From NCBI GenBank assembly GCA_910588035.1, contig CAJUPY010000042.1, positions 1 through 10,243 of the forward strand: a stretch of DNA of 10,243 nucleotides. Reading direction: 5' to 3'. Below are positions 1-6,261 of the stretch, piece by piece. Every line of letters starts with the position of its first letter. The first letter of the stretch is position 1. The notes under the pieces are model-generated. The model was given only the letters and a program-made list of their open reading frames with translations. It searched no databases and was not told the DNA's origin. The translations under genes were made by a program, and so were the position numbers. The stretch is from an uncultured Muribaculaceae bacterium (GTDB lineage: Bacteria > Bacteroidota > Bacteroidia > Bacteroidales > Muribaculaceae).

Positions 1-74
1 ATTCGAACCCTGGGTACCCGTAAGGGTACAACGGTTTTCGAGACCGTCCCAATCGTCCACTCTGGCATCTTTCC
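1..74 (-). tRNA. tRNA-Ser (anticodon CGA), partial at 3' end
   Basis: Read on the minus strand, the sequence starts at base 74 with a GGAAAGA acceptor strand, followed by TG and a D-arm. The anticodon stem ACGGT/ACCGT closes the loop CTCGAAA, giving anticodon CGA, which reads the serine codon UCG. A long variable arm follows (GTACCC, loop, GGGTAC), which is the class II signature of tRNA-Ser. The T-arm begins with GGGTTCGAAT and is cut by the window edge, so the 3' half of the T stem and acceptor lie outside. The general layout matches bacterial tRNA-Ser. It is divergent from the B12-riboswitch gene. Confidence 0.95.
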
Positions 75-102
75 AAGCAGGGCATTTTTCTCAAATGCGG
101 TG

Positions 103-110
103 CAAAGGTA
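103..110 (-). promoter_or_regulatory. Bacteroidetes -7 promoter element for tRNA-Ser
   Basis: On the minus strand this reads TACCTTTG, an exact match to the Bacteroidetes -7 consensus TAnnTTTG. It lies about 30 bases upstream of the mature tRNA 5' end at base 74, leaving room for a short precursor leader. No good TTTG was found at the -33 position, so the call rests on the -7 element and its placement. Confidence 0.6.
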
Positions 111-170
111 ATAATTGTTTTTCTAATTCCCCTCCTTTTTTCATTTTTTTTCAATTTGCTCCCGATTTTT

Positions 171-201
171 TTTGACGGTTCACACACATAATCTAACTTT
201 G
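171..201 (+). promoter_or_regulatory. Bacteroidetes-type promoter of the B12-riboswitch transcript
   Basis: A TTTG at 171-174 (-33 element) and TAACTTTG at 194-201 (-7 element, consensus TAnnTTTG) are separated by 19 bases, a usual spacing for the primary sigma factor of Bacteroidetes. The predicted transcription start is about 207-210. That is where the P1 helix of the riboswitch aptamer begins, which supports both calls. Confidence 0.8.
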
Positions 202-207
202 CACTCC

Positions 208-384
208 AAACAGTTGTGCCGTCGCCCGTAGAGACGGTCTCCGCCGCACATGAAAAAGGGAACACGGTGTGAATCCGTGACAGTACCCGCTGCTGTAAGT
301 TCACAAAAAAAGTATTCCGCATGATGCCATTGCCACAAGCGAGAAGGCGCGGAAAAACCGAACAAGTCAGAAAACCTGCTGTTT
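208..384 (+). promoter_or_regulatory. Cobalamin (B12) riboswitch aptamer
   Basis: The conserved parts of the cobalamin riboswitch appear in order. P1 is AAACAG (208-213) paired with CTGTTT (379-384). A P2 arm has TGTGC (215-219) with GCACA (246-250), enclosing CCGTC/GACGG. P3 is GGG (258-260) with CCC (286-288). P4 is CACGG (263-267) with CCGTG (275-279), and its loop contains the conserved GTGTGAAT. These are followed by CCCGCTGCTGTAA. The P6 region contains GCCATTG and GAAGGC. The B12 box is AGTCAG-N4-CCTGC at 365-379. The element binds a cobalamin and normally represses downstream expression when B12 is plentiful. Whether it prefers adenosylcobalamin or another form cannot be told from the sequence. 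It lies on the same transcript as the DUF4465 gene at 549. Confidence 0.93.
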
Positions 385-548
385 AACATAACCGACCAAC
401 GGCAAAGCCTACGGGATCATGGGCTCGGCTGACTTGACACTCCGTCTTTTCTTTGACGCCCGGCTTGCAGCGATGTTTTGTTGATTCCAATGGCTATCTG
501 ACCGAAAACCGCGACAGTCATCAAACCATCAAAACAACTATAAGCCAA
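385..548 (+). promoter_or_regulatory. Riboswitch expression platform / 5' leader of the DUF4465 gene
   Basis: These 164 bases join the aptamer to the start codon. The stretch contains small hairpins: GGC-AAA-GCC (401-409), overlapping an alternative AGCC (406-409) with GGCT (422-425). It also contains CTGACTTG (429-436), which is perfectly complementary to CAAGTCAG (363-370) in the 5' part of the B12 box. No G/C-rich stem followed by a U-run was found, so a classical intrinsic terminator as the switch is not evident. Control at translation or through another RNA rearrangement is more likely. An in-frame ATG at 453 would extend the downstream protein, but it would place non-signal-like residues before a good signal peptide, so this region is treated as untranslated. 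Confidence 0.6.
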
Positions 549-1556
549 ATGAAAAAATCATTAATTCTTTCGTTAGCTCTCTCCTTTATCTTCGCCGCAA
601 ACGCCGACGGGAAAACCTTCACGCTCGACCTGACAAAGGCTACCACACAGCTCGCTTTCGATGCAAACACCGGCTCATGGACCGGAACCTACGACGACGA
701 TGAAGAATCGATCGAAAGCCAATGCTTCTCTTTCGTCCACAGTTCGATGGGTGAATACAAAACCTGGTGGGGATTCACTGCCTCCAACTCAAACGACAAT
801 CTCTACAAGGCTGACTTCATCACATACCAGTTCAGCAACATGGCCAAAGGTGGCATCGCCCTCAACGAAGACGGAACAGTCAGAAAAGACCAGTTTGGCG
901 GAGTCGTGACCGATAGCAAAATCCCCTACATCGTTGCCTATTACAGCCCCTACATGAGCCGACGGCCGGTCGACATGACATTCACCGACGGAAAAACCTA
1001 TGAAGCAGTCGGAATGTATGTCAACCTGAACACATACACATACTACAGCCTGATCTACGGCGCGAGCCCGGCACGCGTATTCACCGACGGCGACAAACTC
1101 ACCCTGACTGTCCACGGCGTAAACCCCGACAACACCGAGAAAACAGTCGACGTGACCGTAGCATCATGCCAGAACGGAGATCTGACCGCCTCATCTGGCT
1201 GGAAATACGTCGACCTCTCGCCGCTCGGTAAAGTCAACGAACTTTATTTCACAATGAATACGACCGACACAGGAGCATACGGAGCCAACACCCCTCTCTA
1301 TTTCTGCCTCGACAAACTGACCGTCAGAGAACCCGACGACGCCGGAATCCAGTCGACCGAAGCCGACAATCTCTCTATCAGCTACGACCGCTCATCTCAC
1401 ATCGTCTCGCTCTCCGACATCCGTTTCGCAATGGTCTGCGACATCACAGGTGCGACACTCCGGTCGGGCGAGACAGACCGATTCGATCTTTCTGACCTGC
1501 CTGCCGGCGTCTACATCATAAAGGCCGGCGCAAAAACAATTAAAATAACAAAATAA
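549..1556 (+). CDS. Secreted DUF4465 protein with T9SS-type sorting tail; candidate B12-binding protein
   Basis: The product has 335 residues. Residues 1-19 form a Sec signal peptide (MKKS, a hydrophobic core, then an ANA cleavage site before Asp20) with no lipobox cysteine. The body carries DUF4465 hallmarks: TWWGFTASNSND (72-83), a VGMYVNLNTYTYYS stretch (154-167), FTDGDKLTLTVHG (178-190), WKYVDLSPLGKV (218-229) and NTPLYFCLDKL (247-257). Residues from about 275 to 335 resemble a Por/T9SS type A tail, ending in DLPAGVYIIKAG and KITK. The start at 549 is chosen because it gives the signal peptide directly. From memory, DUF4465-type proteins in gut Bacteroidetes are often under B12 riboswitches, and the surface corrinoid-binding BtuH proteins may belong to this fold. 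Here the riboswitch independently supports a cobalamin role. The family call is strong. B12 binding and export by T9SS are inferences. The gene stands alone, with no TonB receptor or ABC transporter nearby. Confidence 0.88.
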   Translation: MKKSLILSLALSFIFAANADGKTFTLDLTKATTQLAFDANTGSWTGTYDDDEESIESQCFSFVHSSMGEYKTWWGFTASNSNDNLYKADFITYQFSNMAKGGIALNEDGTVRKDQFGGVVTDSKIPYIVAYYSPYMSRRPVDMTFTDGKTYEAVGMYVNLNTYTYYSLIYGASPARVFTDGDKLTLTVHGVNPDNTEKTVDVTVASCQNGDLTASSGWKYVDLSPLGKVNELYFTMNTTDTGAYGANTPLYFCLDKLTVREPDDAGIQSTEADNLSISYDRSSHIVSLSDIRFAMVCDITGATLRSGETDRFDLSDLPAGVYIIKAGAKTIKITK

Positions 1557-1635
1557 TAAACCTTTCATGAACATTTTCCCGACAGCGGTTGTTCTACTGT
1601 CAGAAATGTGATAATGATTGGTTTATTAAGAAATT

Positions 1636-1665
1636 GGGGCTGTCGCGATGACAGCCCCGTTTTTT
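1636..1665 (+). terminator. Intrinsic terminator of the DUF4465 gene
   Basis: A perfect 9-bp stem, GGGGCTGTC (1636-1644) with GACAGCCCC (1650-1658), closes a five-base loop and is followed by GTTTTTT. It lies 80 bases after the stop codon of the DUF4465 gene and separates that gene from the ftsX cluster. Confidence 0.93.
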
Positions 1666-1804
1666 ATGTCATGGTTCGCGACATCATATTGACAATCACC
1701 ACATTGACGTCTGACTCCACGCGACATCAGACAATCTCACGTTCGGTTATCAGCGCGTTTCAAGAAATTAAGTTGTATCTGCCTTGAAAATAATTGGCGA
1801 AAAT
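1666..1804. other. Intergenic stretch, nothing recognised
   Basis: This spans from the terminator to the ftsX promoter. No ORF with recognisable features, RNA gene or strong inverted repeat was seen. The 9-mer GCGACATCA occurs twice (about 1678 and 1722), which may be chance. Confidence 0.5.
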
Positions 1805-1805
1805 C

Positions 1806-1837
1806 TTGACAACGGGGGGTGTGATGTGTTAACTTTG
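1806..1837 (+). promoter_or_regulatory. Bacteroidetes-type promoter of the ftsX cluster
   Basis: TTG at 1806-1808 and TAACTTTG at 1830-1837 are separated by 21 bases and match the -33 and -7 elements. The -7 octamer is identical to that of the riboswitch promoter. The start site should fall near 1844, giving a leader of about 30 bases before the ftsX ATG. It is the only convincing promoter seen ahead of the nine-gene run. Confidence 0.78.
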
Positions 1838-1874
1838 CAAGTTAATTGGCACATTATGTGCCTGACAGAAACTA

Positions 1875-2747
1875 ATGATGAAAAAAAGATTCAGAAACTT
1901 CTCGATATTCAACGCACGGGTGACCTCGACGATAAGTGTCTCACTTGTGCTTCTGATATTGGGCATGGTCGCCATGATCGGCCTCGCCACATCGAAAATC
2001 ACCCGCGACATAAAAGAAAACCTCGGGTTTGACATTGTTCTGCTCGAAGACACCGACGAGTCGTCGGTAGCGGACCTTCGCGATGACATCGCAGCGCAAG
2101 ACTTCGCCGTGTCGGCCGAGCTGTTCTCGGCAGAAGACGCGATGAGACGGTGGGAACAGGAAACCGGCGAGAACATCATCGAGATCGTCGGTGTCAACCC
2201 GTTTGCCTCGGAGATCAGCGTCAAGGTGAAAGCCGAATACGCCTCGGCAGAGAAAATCGCCGAACTGGCCGACACCTACCGGCTCAACCCGTTGGTAGAG
2301 GAGGTCACCATGCATGCCGACATGATCGACGCCATCAACCGCAACATGCACACCGTCATGGCCGTTCTGTCGGTCATTGCAGTCGCCTTGCTCCTGATCT
2401 CGTTTGTACTGATAAACAACACTATCAGACTGACCGTCTACGCACGGCGGTTCCTGATCCACACAATGAAACTGGTCGGAGCGACACCCGGATTCATACG
2501 CCGGCCGTTCATAAAGGCCAACGTCGTCAACGGACTTGCAGCCGGAACTGTCGCATCGCTCCTGCTCTATGCCATGACCTGCTACGCCTCGAGTGTCAAC
2601 GAGTCGGTCTCCCGCGCAATCGGTCTTGAAGAAACCCTGACGGTGGTGGCCCTGATGCTGGTCGCAGGCATGCTGATCTGCGGAATCGCCGCCCTGTTTG
2701 CCACAAACCGCTACCTGCGTGTCGACTACGACGACATGTTTGACTAA
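1875..2747 (+). CDS. ftsX: Cell division protein FtsX
   Basis: FtsX is the inner-membrane part of the FtsEX complex, which couples the divisome to peptidoglycan hydrolases outside the cytoplasm. The 290-residue product has the family layout: a basic N-terminus, TM1 at about 18-40, a large extracytoplasmic domain at about 41-157, then TM2 (158-181), TM3 (216-238) and TM4 (254-277). The diagnostic stretch is NNTIRLTVYARRF (181-193) followed by MKLVGATPGFIRRPF (198-212). Two adjacent ATG codons (1875 and 1878) could each serve as start. FtsE is not next to it, so its ATPase partner must be encoded elsewhere. It heads the cluster directly after the promoter. Confidence 0.95.
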   Translation: MMKKRFRNFSIFNARVTSTISVSLVLLILGMVAMIGLATSKITRDIKENLGFDIVLLEDTDESSVADLRDDIAAQDFAVSAELFSAEDAMRRWEQETGENIIEIVGVNPFASEISVKVKAEYASAEKIAELADTYRLNPLVEEVTMHADMIDAINRNMHTVMAVLSVIAVALLLISFVLINNTIRLTVYARRFLIHTMKLVGATPGFIRRPFIKANVVNGLAAGTVASLLLYAMTCYASSVNESVSRAIGLEETLTVVALMLVAGMLICGIAALFATNRYLRVDYDDMFD

Positions 2748-2777
2748 CGAATCAAATAAAACTGATTATACAGAACA

Positions 2778-3089
2778 ATGAACACATCATCAAACCTCAA
2801 CACACGCCGCAACACAGTCAACGCGGCCAAACGCGACGAAGTCGAGAAAGAGAGCTTCGTCGAGTTTCCGTTGGTCAGAATCAACTTCATTCTGATGGCA
2901 GCGGCAGTCGGCGTCATCATTCTCGGATTTCTCCTGATGCTCGGCGGCTCCTCGTCGACCGAGTCATTCAACCCCGACATCTACTCGGCACGCCGCATTG
3001 TCGCAGGCCCGACACTGGCATTCCTCGGATTCATCTTCCTGGGATTCGGAATCATATATCGTCCACGTAAAAAAGAAGAACAACAATGA
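2778..3089 (+). CDS. DUF3098 small membrane protein
   Basis: The product has 103 residues. A charged N-terminus (1-34) precedes two hydrophobic helices at about 35-56 and 74-94, joined by a loop with FNPDIYSARRIVAGP (64-78), which resembles the conserved core of DUF3098 proteins of Bacteroidetes. A basic tail (RPRKKE) ends it. From memory, DUF3098 genes commonly sit between ftsX and uppP in this phylum, as here. The gene starts 30 bases after ftsX, and its last four bases overlap the uppP start (ATGA), which suggests translational coupling. Its function is unknown. The context makes a role in envelope growth or division plausible but unproven. Confidence 0.85.
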   Translation: MNTSSNLNTRRNTVNAAKRDEVEKESFVEFPLVRINFILMAAAVGVIILGFLLMLGGSSSTESFNPDIYSARRIVAGPTLAFLGFIFLGFGIIYRPRKKEEQQ

Positions 3090-3937
3090 GCTGGTTAGAA
3101 GCCCTGATTCTCGGCATCGTGCAAGGACTTGCCGAATATCTGCCCATCAGCAGCAGCGGTCACCTCGAGATCTGCCGCCAGATTCTCGGTGTGGACCTCG
3201 ACGGTGCAAAGTCACTCGAATTTGACGTCATGCTCCATGTGGCCACCGTCCTGAGCACGATCGTGATCTTGTGGAAGGAATTTCTTCCGCTGTGCCGCTC
3301 GTTCTTCACCTTCAGACGTGACGACAATTTCTACTATGTCTGCAAGATACTCATCTCTTGCATACCGGTCGCCATTGTCGGACTCTGTTTCAAAGACACC
3401 GTAGAACAATTTTTTAACGGAAACCTCACGACCGTCGGCATCTGCCTGTGTGTGACAGCCTGTCTGCTGGCATTCGCCTACTTCTTCCGCACCTCACCGC
3501 TGCTCAAGGCCGGAACAAAAGGAGACAAACCCTATCAGCCGCGTGAAATCACCTGGCTCGATGCCTTTGTCATCGGCTGCGCCCAGGCTGTGGCAGTGCT
3601 TCCGGGACTCAGCCGCAGCGGAACGACGATCGCCACCGGCATTCTGATCGGCGACAAGCGTGAGAAGGTAGCCCAGTTCTCATTCTTCATGGTGATCATT
3701 CCGATTCTCGGCGAAGCCCTGCTCGATTTCAAGAAGATCATCGCACCGTCGGCCGACGCGATCGCCGCAGCCCCCGAGGCCACAGTCGGCCCCATGGCGA
3801 TGCTCATCGGCTTCCTCGCCTCGTTCATCGTCGGATGCATGGCCTGCAAATGGATGATCGAGATCGTAAAGAAGGGTAAAATGGTCTGGTTTGCAGTCTA
3901 CTGTCTGCTTGCCGGAATTCTCTGCATCGTTTTCTGA
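3086..3937 (+). CDS. uppP: Undecaprenyl-diphosphatase UppP (BacA family)
   Basis: This integral membrane enzyme removes a phosphate from undecaprenyl diphosphate, regenerating the lipid carrier used for peptidoglycan and other surface polymers. Overproduction of the family confers bacitracin resistance. The 283-residue product has both family signatures. The (E/Q)xxxE motif is present as Q13-GLA-E17, followed by YLPISSSGH with His26. The PGxSRSxxT motif is at 173-181 (PGLSRSGTT). Several hydrophobic segments fill the rest, including a C-terminal helix. The length fits the family (about 260-285). It overlaps the DUF3098 gene by four bases and lies 2 bases before truB, so co-transcription is very likely. 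Confidence 0.96.
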   Translation: MSWLEALILGIVQGLAEYLPISSSGHLEICRQILGVDLDGAKSLEFDVMLHVATVLSTIVILWKEFLPLCRSFFTFRRDDNFYYVCKILISCIPVAIVGLCFKDTVEQFFNGNLTTVGICLCVTACLLAFAYFFRTSPLLKAGTKGDKPYQPREITWLDAFVIGCAQAVAVLPGLSRSGTTIATGILIGDKREKVAQFSFFMVIIPILGEALLDFKKIIAPSADAIAAAPEATVGPMAMLIGFLASFIVGCMACKWMIEIVKKGKMVWFAVYCLLAGILCIVF

Positions 3938-3939
3938 CC

Positions 3940-4650
3940 ATGGATTTCATAACCGGAGAGATACTCTACATCGACAAACCGCTCGGATGGTCGTCGTTTG
4001 ATGTCGTCAAACGTGTTCGGGGTGTGTTGCTGAAACGTCTCGGCAAAAAGAAATTCAAGGTCGGACATGCCGGCACACTCGACCCGCTGGCGACAGGGGT
4101 TATGACCGTCTGCACCGGAAAGGCCACAAAACGCATCGAGGAACTGCAGGCCGGCATCAAGGAATATGTCGCGACAATCAGGCTCGGCGCAACCACCCCG
4201 TCGTTCGACCTCGAGACCGAGATAGACGCCACCTATCCGACCGATCACATCACCCGCGGGAGCGTGGAAAACGTGCTGCGCGGGTTCACCGGCGAGATTC
4301 AACAGATTCCTCCGGCCTTCTCGGCATGCAAGATCGACGGCCAGAGAGCCTACAAACGGGCACGCAGGGGAGAGGCAGTCGAGCTGAAACCGAAACTGCT
4401 CGTCATCGACGAGATCGAACTGCTCGACTACACAGCCGACACGATCACCATTCGAGTCGTGTGCAGCAAAGGGACCTACATCAGGGCCCTGGCCCGCGAC
4501 ATCGGCGAGGCACTTGGCTCGGGAGGTCATCTGACAGCGTTGAGACGCACCCGGGTCGGCGACATCACAATCGACCGCTGTCTGCCTGTCGACGACATGG
4601 TCGCAATGCTCAAGGAGACAGAAATCACATTTCCAGAAGAAAATCAATAA
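3940..4650 (+). CDS. truB: tRNA pseudouridine(55) synthase TruB
   Basis: TruB converts uridine 55 in the T-loop of tRNAs to pseudouridine in the cytoplasm. The 236-residue product has the motif-I region DKPLGWSSFD (12-21) and the motif-II region VGHAGTLDPLATGVM (41-55) with catalytic Asp48, the same number as in the E. coli enzyme. It also has the conserved tyrosine Tyr76 (KEYVATIRLGATTPS), PPAFSACKIDGQRAY (124-138) and CSKGTYIRALARDIG (175-189). It lacks a long C-terminal PUA extension and is shorter than the E. coli protein of about 314 residues, which is common for this phylum. It starts 2 bases after uppP. Confidence 0.97.
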   Translation: MDFITGEILYIDKPLGWSSFDVVKRVRGVLLKRLGKKKFKVGHAGTLDPLATGVMTVCTGKATKRIEELQAGIKEYVATIRLGATTPSFDLETEIDATYPTDHITRGSVENVLRGFTGEIQQIPPAFSACKIDGQRAYKRARRGEAVELKPKLLVIDEIELLDYTADTITIRVVCSKGTYIRALARDIGEALGSGGHLTALRRTRVGDITIDRCLPVDDMVAMLKETEITFPEENQ

Positions 4651-4668
4651 AAAACAATCATAATCGCA

Positions 4669-5718
4669 ATGAAACTATCGCAGTTCAAATTCCGCCTTCC
4701 TGAAGAACAGATCGCACAATATCCGTCGCCCTCACGCGACGAATGCCGCCTGATGGTCGTCGACAGAAAGACCGGAGAAATCTCACACCACATTTTCAAA
4801 GAGATCATCAACTATTTCGACGAGGGAGACATGATGGTGTTCAACGACACCCAGGTCTTTCCGGCCCGTCTCGACGGAAACAAAGAGAAGACCGGAGCCC
4901 GCATCGAGGTGTTTCTGCTCCGCGAGTTGAACGCCGACAACAAACTGTGGGACGTGCTTGTTGAACCGGCCCGCAAGATCAGGATCGGCAACAAACTCTA
5001 TTTCGGCGACGACGAGTCGATGGTGGCCGAAGTGATCGACAACACGACCTCACGCGGCCGAACATTGCGTTTTCTCTATGACGGCAGCCACGAAGAGTTC
5101 AAAGGAGCTTTGTTCGACCTCGGCATGACACCGCTGCCCGAGTACATCAACCGCGCTCCGGAACCTGAAGATGCCGACAACTATCAGACAATCTACGCCT
5201 CGAAAGAGGGAGCCGTCGTAGCCCCGGCAGCCGGCCTCCACTTCAGCCGCGAACTGTTGAAACGCCTTGAGATCAAAGGAATCAAGCAGGGATTTCTGAC
5301 CGAACACTGCGGCCTCGGCAACTTCCGCGAGATCGATGTCGAGGACCTCACCAAACACCGCATGGACTCAGAGCAGCTCGAGATCACCCAGGAACTGGTC
5401 GACGAGGTCAACGCGACCAAAGACGCCGAACACAAAGTGTGTGCCGTGGGTACATCGGTGCTCCGTGGCATCGCGAGTGCGGTTTCAATGGGCGGCCACA
5501 TGAAGACCTACAGCGGCTGGACCAACAAATTCATCTTTCCGCCCTATGAGTTCACCGTCTGCAACGCCCTGGTGACCAATTTCCACATGCCCTACTCGAC
5601 AATGTTGATGATGACATGTGCGTTCGGCGGCTATGACCTTGTCATGAAGGCATATGACGAGGCAATCAACGAGGGTTACAGATTCGGTTGCTACGGCGAC
5701 GCAATGCTGATCATCTGA
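4669..5718 (+). CDS. queA: S-adenosylmethionine:tRNA ribosyltransferase-isomerase QueA
   Basis: QueA transfers and isomerises the ribosyl moiety of S-adenosylmethionine onto preQ1 at tRNA position 34, making epoxyqueuosine in the queuosine pathway. The 349-residue product has the family N-terminus (LSQFKFRLPEEQIAQYP), FNDTQVFPARL (58-68), PAAGLHFS (186-193), an EHCGLGNFREI stretch, and NFHMPYSTMLM (304-314) followed by the conserved FGGYDLVMKAY. The length is normal. It begins 18 bases after truB, and its stop codon overlaps the next start by one base (TGATG), so the following gene is probably translationally coupled. No tgt or queG/queH gene is in the window. Confidence 0.97.
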   Translation: MKLSQFKFRLPEEQIAQYPSPSRDECRLMVVDRKTGEISHHIFKEIINYFDEGDMMVFNDTQVFPARLDGNKEKTGARIEVFLLRELNADNKLWDVLVEPARKIRIGNKLYFGDDESMVAEVIDNTTSRGRTLRFLYDGSHEEFKGALFDLGMTPLPEYINRAPEPEDADNYQTIYASKEGAVVAPAAGLHFSRELLKRLEIKGIKQGFLTEHCGLGNFREIDVEDLTKHRMDSEQLEITQELVDEVNATKDAEHKVCAVGTSVLRGIASAVSMGGHMKTYSGWTNKFIFPPYEFTVCNALVTNFHMPYSTMLMMTCAFGGYDLVMKAYDEAINEGYRFGCYGDAMLII

Positions 5719-6239
5719 TGATTATCGACGAACGCAACGACAGGCGTCAACGCGTGATCGACGCAGCACGGGCAATGATGACAGCCGCCCGCACGGCACC
5801 CAAGGCACGCGGACTCGACACAATCGAGATCGCCACAGTCACCGACACCGACATTGTACGTCTGAGCGAGACAATGCTCGAGCTCCACAACGAGACCGGC
5901 CGCCCCGTCTACAAACGCGACTCAGAGAACATCAGGCAAGCCGACGCCATAGTCTTGATCGGCATCAGGAGCCAAGTGATGGGTCTGAACTGCGGACACT
6001 GCGGCTACCCCACCTGCGGCGACAAACCCGGTCAGGCACCGTGCGCCATGAACTGCTGCGATGTCGGCATCGCGCTCGGAAGTGCCGTCGCCACAGCCGC
6101 CGACCTCAGAGTCGACACACGCATCATGTTCTCAGCCGGCATGGCAGCGGAGCGTCTGCATCTGCTCGGAGAAGCCACCCAGATCTACGCCATCGCGGTC
6201 TCATGCTCAAGCAAAAATCCGTTCTTTGACAGAAAATAA
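5718..6239 (+). CDS. DUF2148 ferredoxin-domain protein
   Basis: The product has 173 residues. An N-terminal helical part contains AARAMMTAARTAPKARG (16-32), typical of DUF2148 proteins. A cysteine-rich segment follows: Cys92, Cys95 and Cys100 in NCGHCGYPTC, then Cys109, Cys113 and Cys114. The spacing suggests a 4Fe-4S or similar iron-sulfur cluster. The downstream DVGIALGSAVATAADL (115-130) is also family-like. The start at 5718 is preferred over an in-frame ATG at 5688 because it gives a one-base TGATG overlap with queA and avoids 10 residues overlapping its C-terminus. The function of the family is not established. The position after queA permits a guess at redox support for tRNA modification, but nothing in the sequence proves it. 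Confidence 0.88.
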   Translation: MIIDERNDRRQRVIDAARAMMTAARTAPKARGLDTIEIATVTDTDIVRLSETMLELHNETGRPVYKRDSENIRQADAIVLIGIRSQVMGLNCGHCGYPTCGDKPGQAPCAMNCCDVGIALGSAVATAADLRVDTRIMFSAGMAAERLHLLGEATQIYAIAVSCSSKNPFFDRK

Positions 6240-6261
6240 ACCATTCACTCCACCTAAAAAT

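Noticed and set aside
180..389. Minus-strand 69-residue ORF over the riboswitch
   Set aside because: It lies exactly antisense to the structured aptamer, and its residues show no family features.
453..548. In-frame upstream ATG extending the DUF4465 protein by 32 residues
   Set aside because: The extension is not signal-peptide-like and would bury the clear signal peptide that starts at 549. The region is better explained as riboswitch leader.
1581..1601. Small inverted repeat GACAG/CTGTC after the DUF4465 stop
   Set aside because: The stem is only 5 bp with a long loop and no U-run. The strong hairpin at 1636-1658 is the terminator.
1678..1730. Two copies of GCGACATCA between the terminator and the ftsX promoter
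   Set aside because: There are only two short copies without symmetry or consistent placement relative to a promoter, probably chance.
3898..4647. 249-residue minus-strand ORF opposite truB
   Set aside because: TruB has all catalytic motifs on the plus strand, and this ORF is in the mirror register in which open antisense frames arise in GC-rich genes.
6061..6261. Extended N-terminus of MetRS in the same frame
   Set aside because: It would overlap the DUF2148 gene and adds low-complexity residues absent from MetRS. The 6262 start leads straight into the conserved N-terminus.
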